The notes beneath the pieces were generated by a model. That model searched no databases, had not been told where the DNA came from, and saw nothing but the letters and a program-made list of their open reading frames with translations. Shown piece by piece: positions 33,591 to 43,272 of a stretch of DNA of 44,767 bases. The stretch's first letter is position 1. The number at the start of each line of letters is the position of its first letter. Where the stretch lies: contig NATV01000096.1 of NCBI GenBank assembly GCA_003094535.1, positions 1-44,767 on the forward strand. Reading direction: 5' to 3'. A program made the position numbers and the translations under genes. This stretch comes from a gamma proteobacterium symbiont of Ctena orbiculata. GTDB taxonomy: Bacteria > Pseudomonadota > Gammaproteobacteria > Chromatiales > Chromatiaceae.

Positions 33591-33630
33591 TGAGTTAAGA
33601 GCTGGTTGATTTCGGTTTGAGGAGCTAGAT

Positions 33631-34905
33631 ATGGGCAGTGACAAGAGCGGTAAAGGCGACGACGGCAAGCTGCTGTATTGCTCCTTTTGCGGCAAGAGCC
33701 AGCACGAGGTGCGAAAACTGATCGCCGGTCCCTCCGTGTTTATCTGTGACGAGTGCGTCGAGCTCTGCAACGACATCATCCGCGAAGAGATGCAGGATCC
33801 CGGGGAAGAGAGTATCAACAAGCTTCCCAAGCCCCACGAGATCAAAAAGACTCTCGATCAATATGTCATCGGCCAGCACAGGGCGAAAAAGGTGCTTTCG
33901 GTGGCTGTCTACAACCACTACAAGCGGCTCGACACCATCGGTAAAGAGAGCGATGTGGAGCTGGCCAAGTCCAATATCCTCCTCATCGGTCCCACCGGCT
34001 CGGGTAAAACCCTGCTCGCAGAGACGCTTGCGCGGCTTCTGAATGTGCCCTTCACGATCGCGGATGCAACCACCCTCACCGAGGCGGGTTATGTCGGCGA
34101 GGATGTGGAAAACATCATCCAAAAGCTGTTACAAAAGTGTGATTATGATGTGGAAAAGGCCCAGACCGGCATCGTCTATATCGATGAGATCGATAAGATC
34201 TCGCGCAAGTCGGACAACCCCTCGATTACCCGGGATGTATCGGGAGAGGGTGTTCAGCAGGCGCTGTTGAAGCTGATCGAAGGCACGGTGGCGTCGGTGC
34301 CGCCACAGGGTGGGCGCAAACACCCGCAACAGGAGTTTCTCCAGGTCAACACCTCGAATATCCTGTTTATCGTCGGTGGCGCCTTTGCCGGACTCGAAAA
34401 GGTGATCAAGGACCGCTCCGAAAAGGGCGGCATCGGCTTTTCGGCCGAAGTGAAGAGCAAGGACGACTCACGCTCCATCGGCGACATCATCGTCGATGTC
34501 GAGCCTGAGGATCTGATCAAGTATGGACTGATACCCGAATTCGTCGGTCGTCTGCCGGTCGTGGCCACGCTGCAGGAGCTGGATGAGGGATCCTTGGTGA
34601 AGATCCTCACCGAGCCGAAGAATGCCCTCACCAAGCAGTATGGACGCCTCTTCGAGATGGAGGGGTGTGAGCTGGAAATTCGCGAAGATGCCCTGCGCGC
34701 CATAGCCCGTAAGGCGATGGCGCGGAAAACCGGAGCACGCGGATTGCGCACCATCTTGGAACAGGTGTTGCTTGATACCATGTATGACCTCCCCTCGATG
34801 GATGAGGTGACCAAGGTTGTGGTGGATGAAGCGGTGATCGCCGGTGAGTCGGATCCGCTGATGATCTATGAAAACAGCGACAAGCAGATTGCCGCGTCCG
34901 ATTAA
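33631..34905 (+). CDS. clpX: ATP-dependent Clp protease ATP-binding subunit
   Basis: AAA+ unfoldase that feeds substrates to ClpP. The protein is 424 residues, as in E. coli. The N-terminal zinc domain has Cys17, 20, 39 and 42 (CSFC and CDEC), Walker A is GPTGSGKT at 120-127, and Walker B is VYIDEID. The ClpP-docking IGF-type loop is present as [10 protein letters not shown]. Sensor/arginine motifs lie in the GRLPV and KTGARGLR region. GAGGAG precedes the ATG. Confidence 0.98.
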   Translation: MGSDKSGKGDDGKLLYCSFCGKSQHEVRKLIAGPSVFICDECVELCNDIIREEMQDPGEESINKLPKPHEIKKTLDQYVIGQHRAKKVLSVAVYNHYKRLDTIGKESDVELAKSNILLIGPTGSGKTLLAETLARLLNVPFTIADATTLTEAGYVGEDVENIIQKLLQKCDYDVEKAQTGIVYIDEIDKISRKSDNPSITRDVSGEGVQQALLKLIEGTVASVPPQGGRKHPQQEFLQVNTSNILFIVGGAFAGLEKVIKDRSEKGGIGFSAEVKSKDDSRSIGDIIVDVEPEDLIKYGLIPEFVGRLPVVATLQELDEGSLVKILTEPKNALTKQYGRLFEMEGCELEIREDALRAIARKAMARKTGARGLRTILEQVLLDTMYDLPSMDEVTKVVVDEAVIAGESDPLMIYENSDKQIAASD

Positions 34906-35059
34906 CTCTCCTGCATCGAAACGAAGTTACCTTCCAAACCGACCGGAAAATCTGCGGTTGTGTCTGTGAAACAGGGATATGTTCTTGAATTCATACTATA
35001 TCTGCAGGTTGTTGGCATTGTTTAACGGGTGTTTTCTGCACTGGCAGTTGGATATTCGG

Positions 35060-35089
35060 CTTGAAACATCCGGCTTCCACCCTTATATA
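35060..35089 (+). promoter_or_regulatory. lon: Candidate lon promoter with overlapping sigma32 and sigma70 elements
   Basis: CTTGAAA at 35060-35066 is a perfect sigma32 -35 element. After 12 bases, ACCCTTAT (35079-35086) approximates CCCCATnT. The same region reads as sigma70: TTGAAA (5 of 6), 17-base spacer, TATATA (4 of 6) at 35084-35089. lon is a heat-shock gene in E. coli, so this is plausible. The rest of the clpX-lon gap (34906-35224) shows nothing else I can assign. Confidence 0.5.
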
Positions 35090-35224
35090 TGTGTTTAAAC
35101 CATTGATCCGGATCAACGGATACGATTGAACATACCATACCCACCAGTATCAAATCCCTGTACTGACCCTCATGCCTGAGGTTGAAGCTGTTGGGCAGAG
35201 AGACTGCCGATAGAGGATAATTTT

Positions 35225-37675
35225 ATGGGCCACGAGTATACAGATTCCATGAAGACGCTCAGCCAGAGTAATGTCGTCCCGGTTTTACCGCTGCGCGATG
35301 TGGTCGTCTATCCCCATATGGTCATTCCTCTTTTTGTCGGTCGCGACAAATCGATCCAGGCGCTGGATTCAGCGATGCAGAGCAACAAACAGATTCTGCT
35401 GGCGGCACAAAAGAGCGCCGATGTGGATGACCCGGATGTGGGTGATATGTATGCCATCGGTACCCTGGCGAATATCTTACAGCTGCTCAAGTTGCCTGAC
35501 GGTACAGTAAAGGTTTTGGTTGAAGGTGGTGAAAGGGCGCGCATCACCGAATTTATCGATACCGACGAGTTCTTCACCGCACGCCTGGAGACCTTGACCG
35601 ACACCATCGATGTGGCCGGCCGTGAGAGCGAAGTGCTGATGCGCTCCGCCACCAACCTCTTTGACCAATACGTGAAGCTGAATAAGAAAGTGCCCCCTGA
35701 GGTTCTCACCTCGCTCTCCAGCATCGATGATCCGAGCCGTCTCGCCGATACCATCGCGGCGCATATGTCGCTGAAGCTGGAAGAGAAGCAACATGTGCTG
35801 GAGATGCCCAACGTGCGGGAGCGCCTGGAGCATCTGATGGGACTCATGGAGGGTGAAAACGACATCCTGCAGATGGAGAAACGGATCCGCGGTCGGGTGA
35901 AGCGCCAGATGGAGAAGAATCAGCGCGAGTACTACCTGAACGAACAGATGAAGGCGATTCAGAAAGAGCTGGGTGAGATGGAAGATGCACCCAACGAGAT
36001 TGAAGATCTCACCAAGAAGATCGATTCGGCGGGTATGACGAAGGAGGCCAAGGATAAGGCGACTAACGAATTGAACAAGCTTAAGCTGATGTCACCCATG
36101 TCCGCAGAAGCAACGGTGGTGCGCAACTATATCGATACCCTCGTCGGATTGCCCTGGAAGAAGCGCACAAAGATACGCAATGATATCGGTGCCGCGGATG
36201 CGGTGCTGAATGAAGACCACTATGGCCTGGAAAAAGTCAAGGAGCGCATACTCGAGTACCTCGCGGTACAGCAGCGGGTGCGTAAATTGAAAGGGCCGAT
36301 ACTCTGTCTGGTGGGACCGCCCGGTGTCGGTAAGACCTCCTTGGGCCAATCCATTGCCCGTGCAACCAATCGCAAATTCACCCGCATGGCCCTGGGTGGG
36401 GTGCGGGACGAAGCCGAGATACGCGGACACAGGCGTACCTATATCGGTGCACTGCCGGGTAAAATCATCAATAACCTGAGCAAGGTCAAAACACGCAATC
36501 CCCTGTTTTTGCTCGATGAGATCGACAAGATGGCGATGGATTTCCGGGGTGATCCTGCGTCGGCCCTGTTAGAGGTGCTCGATCCGGAACAGAACCATAC
36601 CTTCAACGATCACTACCTGGAGGTCGATTTCGATCTCTCGGAGGTGATGTTTGTCGCCACGGCAAATACCCTGAACATCCCTCCCGCCCTGCTAGACCGT
36701 ATGGAGGTGATCAGGCTTTCCGGCTATACCGAGGACGAGAAGGTCAGTATCGCCGAACGCTATCTGGTGCGAAAGCAGATGGAGAACAACGGTCTGAAAC
36801 CCGATGAGCTGATCATTCGTGAATCTGCAATCCGCGATATCGTTCGCTACTTCACCCGCGAAGCGGGGGTACGGAATCTTGAGCGGGAGATTGCCAAGAT
36901 ATGCCGTAAGGTGGTGAAAGATATTCTGCTGAAAAAGCCAAAGGGCAAGATTACCGTCACCCCCAAGAAACTCGAAGAGTACCTGGGTGTTAAGCGCTTC
37001 CGTTACGGACGCGCGGATGAACATGATCAGGTTGGACAGGTCACCGGCCTGGCCTGGACCGAAGTGGGTGGAGAACTGCTGCGTATCGAGGCGGCGCTGA
37101 TGCCTGGTAAGGGACGACTCAGTCACACCGGTCAACTGGGCGAGGTGATGCAGGAGTCCATCCAGGCTGCCATGACCGTGGTTCGAAGCCGGGCGAATTC
37201 CCTTGCCTTGGATGAGGACTTCCACCAGAAATGTGATGTCCATATCCATGTGCCCGAGGGGGCAACGCCGAAAGACGGCCCCAGCGCCGGTGTCGGTATG
37301 TGTACGAGCCTGGTCTCCGCGTTGACAAAAGTACCGGTCAAGGCGGACGTGGCGATGACCGGGGAGATCACCCTCAGAGGCGAAGTTTTACCGATTGGCG
37401 GACTCAAGGAGAAGTTGCTGGCGGCTCATCGCGGCGGTATCGCTACGGTGATTATTCCTGAGGAGAATGAAAGAGATCTTGTTGATATACCGAAGAATAT
37501 CAAACAGAATCTTGACATCAGGCCGGTGCGCTGGATTGATGAGGTACTGCAAATCGCGCTCAAGGAGATGCCGCAGCCGAGAGAGGCGAAATCGGCTGAA
37601 GACTCCCCGGGGAAGAGTGCTGAAAAACGGGATAGTGACGAGATCAAAAAGCGGGGAGCACCGACAAAACATTAG
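35225..37675 (+). CDS. lon: ATP-dependent Lon protease
   Basis: Homo-oligomeric AAA+ protease that degrades damaged and regulatory proteins. The protein is 816 residues; E. coli Lon is 784, and the excess is mainly a charged C-terminal tail ([24 protein letters not shown]). The N-terminal substrate domain starts at [13 protein letters not shown]. Walker A is GPPGVGKTS and Walker B is LFLLDEIDK. The Ser-Lys dyad is Ser687 (DGPSAGVGM) and Lys730 (GLKEKLL). The start ATG 35225 has AGAGGA 8 bases upstream; ATG 35249 is a less likely alternative. Confidence 0.97.
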   Translation: MGHEYTDSMKTLSQSNVVPVLPLRDVVVYPHMVIPLFVGRDKSIQALDSAMQSNKQILLAAQKSADVDDPDVGDMYAIGTLANILQLLKLPDGTVKVLVEGGERARITEFIDTDEFFTARLETLTDTIDVAGRESEVLMRSATNLFDQYVKLNKKVPPEVLTSLSSIDDPSRLADTIAAHMSLKLEEKQHVLEMPNVRERLEHLMGLMEGENDILQMEKRIRGRVKRQMEKNQREYYLNEQMKAIQKELGEMEDAPNEIEDLTKKIDSAGMTKEAKDKATNELNKLKLMSPMSAEATVVRNYIDTLVGLPWKKRTKIRNDIGAADAVLNEDHYGLEKVKERILEYLAVQQRVRKLKGPILCLVGPPGVGKTSLGQSIARATNRKFTRMALGGVRDEAEIRGHRRTYIGALPGKIINNLSKVKTRNPLFLLDEIDKMAMDFRGDPASALLEVLDPEQNHTFNDHYLEVDFDLSEVMFVATANTLNIPPALLDRMEVIRLSGYTEDEKVSIAERYLVRKQMENNGLKPDELIIRESAIRDIVRYFTREAGVRNLEREIAKICRKVVKDILLKKPKGKITVTPKKLEEYLGVKRFRYGRADEHDQVGQVTGLAWTEVGGELLRIEAALMPGKGRLSHTGQLGEVMQESIQAAMTVVRSRANSLALDEDFHQKCDVHIHVPEGATPKDGPSAGVGMCTSLVSALTKVPVKADVAMTGEITLRGEVLPIGGLKEKLLAAHRGGIATVIIPEENERDLVDIPKNIKQNLDIRPVRWIDEVLQIALKEMPQPREAKSAEDSPGKSAEKRDSDEIKKRGAPTKH

Positions 37676-37742
37676 CATGGAACGAGATGCTTTATCTTTG
37701 TCACAACTGTGGCATTTGTAAAGAATCCGTCCCTACCGTTGC

Positions 37743-37771
37743 TTGACAGGGTATCTGGCAGCCGGTATAAA
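37743..37771 (+). promoter_or_regulatory. hupB: Strong sigma70 promoter of hupB
   Basis: Perfect -35 TTGACA (37743-37748), 17-base spacer, TATAAA (5 of 6) at 37766-37771. It leaves an untranslated leader of about 80 bases before hupB. Confidence 0.8.
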
Positions 37772-37858
37772 TTCTGGCGTTTCGGGTCCCTAGCGGGCTA
37801 CAACATAACGCATCTTATGGCGGTTATTCCGTCAAGACATCACAGGGGAAAATGATTA

Positions 37859-38131
37859 ATGAATAAGGCCGAACTAATTGAGGCAATGGCGGAATCTGCA
37901 GACATCTCCAAGGCAGCCGCAGGGCGAGCTCTTGATGGCATGGTTGAAGCAGTGACCAACGCAATGAAAGCAGGCGATACGCTCTCTTTGGTAGGATTTG
38001 GCACCTTCTCAGTAAAAGAGCGCGCAGCTCGTGAAGGCCGCAATCCACAGACCGGCGAGACAATAAAAATCAAGGCCTCAAGAATCCCGTCGTTCAAGGC
38101 TGGTAAAGCGTTGAAGGATGCAATAAACTAG
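37859..38131 (+). CDS. hupB: DNA-binding protein HU-beta
   Basis: Nucleoid-associated histone-like protein of 90 residues. It shows the canonical [12 protein letters not shown] start, [22 protein letters not shown] (the DNA-wrapping arm with the conserved Pro) and the [13 protein letters not shown] end. AGGGG precedes the ATG. The position after lon matches the E. coli order lon-hupB-ppiD, with two tRNA genes inserted before ppiD. Confidence 0.97.
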   Translation: MNKAELIEAMAESADISKAAAGRALDGMVEAVTNAMKAGDTLSLVGFGTFSVKERAAREGRNPQTGETIKIKASRIPSFKAGKALKDAIN

Positions 38132-38182
38132 CGCGCCTTCAGGTGTGGTATCTCTAACCGAATGACGATATACCCCACCAGC

Positions 38183-38258
38183 GGGTGCTTAGCTCAGCTG
38201 GGAGAGCATCGCCCTTACAAGGCGAGGGTCGCAGGTTCGATCCCTGCAGCACCCACCA
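38183..38258 (+). tRNA. tRNA-Val (anticodon UAC)
   Basis: 76 nt with encoded CCA. Acceptor GGGTGCT pairs with AGCACCC. The anticodon stem TCGCC/GGCGA carries loop CTTACAA, with TAC at 38216-38218. It has the TAGCTCAGCTGGGAGAGCA D-arm and the GGTTCGATCC T-arm. It lies 51 bases after hupB with no terminator seen between them. Confidence 0.97.
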
Positions 38259-38262
38259 ACCT

Positions 38263-38339
38263 GGAGCGGTAGTTCAGTTGGTTAGAATACCGGCCTGTCA
38301 CGCCGGGGGTCGCGGGTTCGAGTCCCGTCCGCTCCGCCA
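38263..38339 (+). tRNA. tRNA-Asp (anticodon GUC)
   Basis: 77 nt with encoded CCA. Acceptor GGAGCGG pairs with CCGCTCC. The anticodon stem CCGGC/GCCGG carries loop CTGTCAC, with GTC at 38297-38299. Only four bases separate it from tRNA-Val, so the two form one precursor. Confidence 0.97.
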
Positions 38340-38352
38340 ACTTAGATCATCA

Positions 38353-38386
38353 ACGGGGTATCTGCCAGATACCCCGTTTTTGTTTG
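38353..38386 (+). terminator. Rho-independent terminator after the tRNA pair
   Basis: A perfect stem ACGGGGTATC / GATACCCCGT with loop TGCCA, followed by TTTTGTTTG. It would end the hupB/tRNA-Val/tRNA-Asp transcript before ppiD. Confidence 0.9.
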
Positions 38387-38443
38387 TTAGCTGTATGACG
38401 CCTGGACATTCTGTTTCAGGTTGAAAATAACGAGTCACTTGTC

Positions 38444-40342
38444 ATGCTTCAGGAAATCAGAGATAAAGCGCAGGGTTGGATCGCATGGGCGATCGTTATT
38501 TTGATCTCGATCCCTTTCGCACTATGGGGAATCCAATCCTATCTGGGTGTGGGTTCGGAGACCGTTGCGGCCACAGTCAATGGCTTCGAAATCACGGAGC
38601 GAACGCTGGACAGCCAGTTCCAACGTTTTCGTCAACAGATGCGTGAGCAGCTCGGTGCAGCCTACCGCCCCGAGCTTTTCGATGACACCAAGATGCGCGA
38701 AGAGGTATTGAACCGCCTGATCAGGGATGAATTGTTGCATCAAGCATCCGACAGGATGGGACTACGTGCAGGCAGCAACATGATACAGGCCGCGATTCTG
38801 TCGATGCCGATGTTTCAAAAGGATGGACGCTACGACCAGCAGAGCTATGAACGGGCGTTGCGCCTGCAGGGTCTCTCGCCTGCCGGTTTCGAAGAGCGGG
38901 TACGAACTTCTTTGGTTGCGGAACAGCTGTCGCTGGCGGTGCAGGCGGCCAGCTTCATGACTCAGCGTGAAATCGCTGAGAGTGAACGGTTGCATAAACA
39001 GACCAGGGAGGTCTCCTATTTCGTGATTCCCGCCGCTGATTTTAAATTGAGCGATACCCTCCCCGACGATGAAATCACGGCCTATTACCAAGCCAACGAA
39101 GGCGCGTTTGTCACCCCCGAAAGGATCAAGGTTGAATATATCCACCTGGATGCCGAGACCGCCGGCAGCACGGTAACCGTGGATGAGGATCTCCTTCTCG
39201 GTTATTACGAAAACAATCAGGATGAATTCGGTCTTCCGGAGCAGCGCCAGGCAAGTCATATCCTGATCCAGGTTACTTCCGATGCGGATCAAGTCGCCGC
39301 GGATGATGCGAAGTCGAAGATCGAGGCCCTGGCCGAACGACTCAAAAACGGTGAATCCTTTGCTGAACTCGCCAAGCAGAACTCTCAGGATCCGGGCTCC
39401 GCTGAATCGGGGGGTGATCTGGGCTTTTTCACCAGGGGTATTATGGCCCCGGCTTTCGAGGCGGCTGTATTCAGTCTCGAGGAGGGGGCGATCAGCGAGC
39501 CGGTGCGTACCGAGTTTGGTTATCATCTGATCAAACTGACAGGGATCAAGGATGGCGATGTAAAGCCCTTTGACGAGGCCCGGGTCGAGGTGGAGACGGC
39601 CTATCGCAAGGCCGAGGGAGAGCGACTCTATTTCGAGATGGCCGAGCAGCTCGCCGACATCAGCTACGAGGACCCAAGCAGCCTGGAACCTGCCGCGACG
39701 GCACTTGGACTGAGCACCCAGGAGAGCGACTGGATTACCCGCGAGCAGGGCGCGGGGGTGTTTGCCAAGCCGAAGGTGAGGACGGCGGCCTTCAGTGACG
39801 ATGTGCTGCAGGAGCAGAACAACAGTGAACTGATCGAGATCGACGGTACCCGTTCGCTGGTATTGCGGATCCAGGATCATCAGGAAGCCTCGGTGCAGCC
39901 CCTTGAGGATGTGAGGACGCAGATAATCGAGACCCTGCTGCAGCAGAAGGCGGAACAGCAGGCCGAGGCCGAGGCCCAGAGGCGTGTGCTGGAGATCGCC
40001 GCCGGGACCTCTTTCCCCGAGGTTGCAGGCAGCTATGAGGTCAGCGGACCGCTGACCGTGAAACGCAATGATACGCAGATCGCACCGGGGCTTTCGAGTG
40101 CGCTTTTCCGCGCTGATAAGCCCACCGCCGGCACTTCATCCCAGGGCAGTGCCCGGCTTGCGACCGGAGACTATGCGGTCTATCTGCTCACTGCCGTGAC
40201 AGAGGGGAGCGTAGAGGAGGGTGCAAACCAGCAGCGGGAGGGGATGCGCAGGATAGTCGGCAGGGACCACTATGAGATGGTGCTGAGCGATCTGGAATCC
40301 CGTGCCGACATCGAAATCCTGTTGCGTTCTGACGACGAGTAG
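38444..40342 (+). CDS. ppiD: Periplasmic folding chaperone PpiD (SurA N-terminal / parvulin domains)
   Basis: Inner-membrane-anchored periplasmic chaperone near the Sec translocon. The protein is 632 residues. Residues about 13-35 are the anchor (GWIAWAIVILISIPFALWG), then the SurA-like N-terminal domain (about 40-190). The parvulin domain (about 265-365) contains RQASHILIQV, SFAELAKQNSQDPGSAESGGDLGFF and EPVRTEFGYHLIKL. The sequence retains more of the parvulin consensus than I would expect for an inactive domain, but activity cannot be judged by eye. It converges on fabI with 18 bases between stops. Confidence 0.94.
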   Translation: MLQEIRDKAQGWIAWAIVILISIPFALWGIQSYLGVGSETVAATVNGFEITERTLDSQFQRFRQQMREQLGAAYRPELFDDTKMREEVLNRLIRDELLHQASDRMGLRAGSNMIQAAILSMPMFQKDGRYDQQSYERALRLQGLSPAGFEERVRTSLVAEQLSLAVQAASFMTQREIAESERLHKQTREVSYFVIPAADFKLSDTLPDDEITAYYQANEGAFVTPERIKVEYIHLDAETAGSTVTVDEDLLLGYYENNQDEFGLPEQRQASHILIQVTSDADQVAADDAKSKIEALAERLKNGESFAELAKQNSQDPGSAESGGDLGFFTRGIMAPAFEAAVFSLEEGAISEPVRTEFGYHLIKLTGIKDGDVKPFDEARVEVETAYRKAEGERLYFEMAEQLADISYEDPSSLEPAATALGLSTQESDWITREQGAGVFAKPKVRTAAFSDDVLQEQNNSELIEIDGTRSLVLRIQDHQEASVQPLEDVRTQIIETLLQQKAEQQAEAEAQRRVLEIAAGTSFPEVAGSYEVSGPLTVKRNDTQIAPGLSSALFRADKPTAGTSSQGSARLATGDYAVYLLTAVTEGSVEEGANQQREGMRRIVGRDHYEMVLSDLESRADIEILLRSDDE

Positions 40343-40360
40343 GACGATTTTCTTCAGGGA

Positions 40361-41137
40361 TCAAGCCATACCAAGGATATGGTATCCCGAATCCACGTAG
40401 ATGATATCGCCGGTAATGCCCGAGGCGAGATCGGAGCAGAGAAACGCCGTGGTGTTGCCCACCTCCTCGATGGTGACATTGCGGCGCAACGGGTTTCGCT
40501 TCTCGGCCTCGTCGAGCATGCCCTTGAAATTCTTGATGCCTGATGCGGCAAGGGTCCTGATCGGGCCCGCCGAGACCGCATTCACCCGGATGCCTTCCGG
40601 ACCGAGGGATTCGGCCATATAGCGCACACCCGCCTCCAGGCTCGCCTTGGCCACGCCCATGACATTGTAATTGGGCACTGTGCGTACCGCGCCCAGGTAA
40701 CTCATGGTGACCAGCGAGGCATTGCGCCCCTGCATCAATGGGCGTCCAGCCTTGGCCAGCGCGGCAAAGCTGTAGGAGCTGATATCGTGAGCCGTGGCGA
40801 AACCTTCGCGGGTTAGGTTGTCGAGGTAGCCTCCCTCAAGGTGGTCACGGGGGGCGAATCCCACCGCATGCACGATAGCGTCCAGATAACCCCACTCCTT
40901 TTCCAGAGTGGCGAAGAGATCGGCGATCTGCCGGTCGTCGGTGACGTCCAGGGGCATGACGATTTTCGCATTGAACTTTTCGGCGGCATCATCGACACGT
41001 TTTTTCAGTTTTTCTGTCTGATAGGTGAGTGCCAGTTCCGCCCCTTCACGATGCATCGCCTCGGCTACCCCCCAGGCGATGGAGCGATTACTGGCAATGC
41101 CGACAATGAGTATGCGTTTGTTTTCTAGAAAGCCCAT
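40361..41137 (-). CDS. fabI: Enoyl-[acyl-carrier-protein] reductase (NADH)
   Basis: Last reductive step of each fatty-acid elongation cycle and the triclosan target. The protein is 258 residues from ATG 41137 (AAGGA 8 bases upstream). NADH-binding [11 protein letters not shown] is near the N-terminus. The catalytic residues are Tyr147, Tyr157 and Lys164 (SYLGAV...NYNVMGVAK), each one beyond E. coli numbering. Gly93 (VGFAPRD), whose substitution gives triclosan resistance in E. coli, is unchanged. [13 protein letters not shown] is canonical. An open frame eight codons upstream is unlikely to be used. Confidence 0.97.
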   Translation of the reverse strand: MGFLENKRILIVGIASNRSIAWGVAEAMHREGAELALTYQTEKLKKRVDDAAEKFNAKIVMPLDVTDDRQIADLFATLEKEWGYLDAIVHAVGFAPRDHLEGGYLDNLTREGFATAHDISSYSFAALAKAGRPLMQGRNASLVTMSYLGAVRTVPNYNVMGVAKASLEAGVRYMAESLGPEGIRVNAVSAGPIRTLAASGIKNFKGMLDEAEKRNPLRRNVTIEEVGNTTAFLCSDLASGITGDIIYVDSGYHILGMA

Positions 41138-41377
41138 GGAACAATTCCTTGCAGGAGTCATCGATATACAACGGAAAGGTCTTATGCCAGCCCTCCGTTT
41201 GAAGCCAAACTGCGTAACTTACCGGAAATCGGCATCAGCGGAAAGTACCGGATGAACAGGCGTGTTGCGGACATGGTTGGTTTTTCCCCTGCCGAATGGG
41301 GACTCTTTCAAGTCCAGGGAAAGCATAATAGACTCTTTCATCCTTAGACATTTATCCTGGATCACGGGAGTAACTTC

Positions 41378-43246
41378 ATGCAGCGACGCTTAAACGGTCG
41401 GGATATCCTCTACTTCGGTGGTCTGACACTGGTGTTGATCACGATTGTGCTGGTCATGTACATGATCGATCGGCAATGGCAGAAGATGTCCCGCATGGAG
41501 CAGTTGATGCGTGAGCAGGCCGGTGACATCAGGGAGATAACCAATCAGGTCAGGGGCCTGGAGCGTCGCATTCAGCAGGGGGTGAGCCTCAATCAAAATG
41601 TGGGCCTGGAGCAGGGAGAACTGCCAGCGGCCTTTCAACGCGCCCATGCGGTTACCCAGCAAGCCGATTACAGCCAGGGGGATTGGCTGGTGCAGGCCTT
41701 TGGTGTCAACCTGAAATCGCTGACACCCTTTATCTCTCAGGATGTCTACTCATCCCAGGTGCAGAGCTATATCCTGGAGACCCTGCTGATCCGCAATCCC
41801 GATAGCCTGGAGTGGCAGGGGCTGCTGGCCCACGACTGGCATGTCAGCGAGGATGGTCTCACCTTTATCTTCAAGCTGCGGGAAGGCTTGCAGTTTTCCG
41901 ACGGTGCGCCGCTGACGGCCGAGGATGTGGTCTTCACCTTCGAGTTCATCATGACCGAAGCCATCCAGGCGCCGCGGGAGCGTGCCTACTATGCCAAGAT
42001 CGAATCGGTGGAAGCCATCGATCCGCTGACGGTCAAATTCCAGTTTGCCGAGCCCTACTTCAACGCCCTCTCATTGGCCGGGGGCATGGAGATCATGCCG
42101 AAACACTTCTACGAACCCTATCTGGATGATCCCAATGCCTTCAACCAATCCAAGGGGCTGCTGCTCGGTTCCGGTCCCTATCGTCTCGAAGACCCGAAGG
42201 GCTGGGCCCCGGACAAGGGGGGCGTGGAACTGCGCCGCAATCCCCGCTATTGGGGACCGGTGGAACCGGCCTTCGATCGCCTCATCTGGCGGGTGATCGA
42301 AAATGACAGCGCGCGCCTCACCACCTTCCGCAACGGTGAGATCGATACCTACTCCTCGCGACCGCGGGAATATAAGCAGCTGACCGAGGACAAGCATATT
42401 CAGGGCAAGGCGCAGCATTGGGAGTATATGAGTCCGGTGGCCGGCTACTCCTACATCGGCTGGAATCAGCTGCGTAACGATCAGCCCACCCGTTTTGCCC
42501 AGGCCGAGGTGAGGCAGGCGATGACCTACCTGATCGATCGGCAGCGGATTGCCGACGAGATCTATCTCGGCTATGCGGAAGTCGCGGTGAGCCCGTTCAG
42601 CGCCAGCAGTAAGCAGCACGATCCCGCGATCAGGGCACGGGGGTACAACCAGGAAAAGGGGATCGCGCTGCTTGCCGATGCGGGCTATGCCGACCGCGAC
42701 GGTGACGGGGTGCTCGAGGACAGCGAGGGTAGGCCGTTCGAGTTCGAACTGGTCTATTTCCAGGGCAATGAGGATACCGGAAGAATGGCGCTCTTTCTCA
42801 AGGATATGCTCGCCCGAGCCGGGATTCTGCTGCAGCCAAAGCCCACCGAGTGGTCGGTGATGCTCGATCTGATGAAGAAGCGCGACTTCGACGCCATCAC
42901 CCTGGGCTGGAGCAGCGGCCTGGAGACCGATCTCTATCAGATGTTTCACTCGAGCCAGATTGCGGGGGGAGGGAACAACTTCATCAACTACAGCAATCCC
43001 GAGCTCGACCGTCTGATCGAGGAGGCGCGGGCAACGGTGGATGAGGATACGCGGATGCCGCTGTGGCGACAGGCGGAGGCCCATCTCTTCAACGACCAGC
43101 CCTACACCTTCCTCAGACGCAGCAAGAGTCTGGTCTTTATCGACCGCCGACTGCAAAACGTGGTCAATACCAAGGTCGGCCTCAATCTGGGACAGGTCCC
43201 GCTGGAGAACTATGTCCCGGCCGCCGAGCAACGTTATACACAGTAG
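41378..43246 (+). CDS. Membrane-anchored extracellular solute-binding protein, family 5 (peptide/nickel type)
   Basis: Substrate-binding component of a peptide/nickel-type ABC importer, 622 residues. Residues about 10-30 are a hydrophobic helix (ILYFGGLTLVLITIVLVMYMI) with no lipobox cysteine and no good cleavage site, so it is probably an uncleaved anchor. Residues about 32-66 look like a coiled coil (RMEQLMREQAGDIREITNQV). The family-5 domain follows: LLAHDWHVSEDGLTFIFKL, GAPLTAEDVVFTFEF, GSGPYRLEDPKGW and RQAMTYLIDRQRIADE. GGGAG precedes the ATG. It starts an operon with the permease genes. The ligand is not predictable. Confidence 0.88.
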   Translation: MQRRLNGRDILYFGGLTLVLITIVLVMYMIDRQWQKMSRMEQLMREQAGDIREITNQVRGLERRIQQGVSLNQNVGLEQGELPAAFQRAHAVTQQADYSQGDWLVQAFGVNLKSLTPFISQDVYSSQVQSYILETLLIRNPDSLEWQGLLAHDWHVSEDGLTFIFKLREGLQFSDGAPLTAEDVVFTFEFIMTEAIQAPRERAYYAKIESVEAIDPLTVKFQFAEPYFNALSLAGGMEIMPKHFYEPYLDDPNAFNQSKGLLLGSGPYRLEDPKGWAPDKGGVELRRNPRYWGPVEPAFDRLIWRVIENDSARLTTFRNGEIDTYSSRPREYKQLTEDKHIQGKAQHWEYMSPVAGYSYIGWNQLRNDQPTRFAQAEVRQAMTYLIDRQRIADEIYLGYAEVAVSPFSASSKQHDPAIRARGYNQEKGIALLADAGYADRDGDGVLEDSEGRPFEFELVYFQGNEDTGRMALFLKDMLARAGILLQPKPTEWSVMLDLMKKRDFDAITLGWSSGLETDLYQMFHSSQIAGGGNNFINYSNPELDRLIEEARATVDEDTRMPLWRQAEAHLFNDQPYTFLRRSKSLVFIDRRLQNVVNTKVGLNLGQVPLENYVPAAEQRYTQ

Positions 43247-43272
43247 TTTGTAAACGAAATCCCAAGATCCAG

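Noticed and set aside
41324-41329. CATAAT as -10 of the binding-protein operon
   Set aside because: No acceptable -35 at 16-18 bases upstream and no extended -10 TG; left unassigned.
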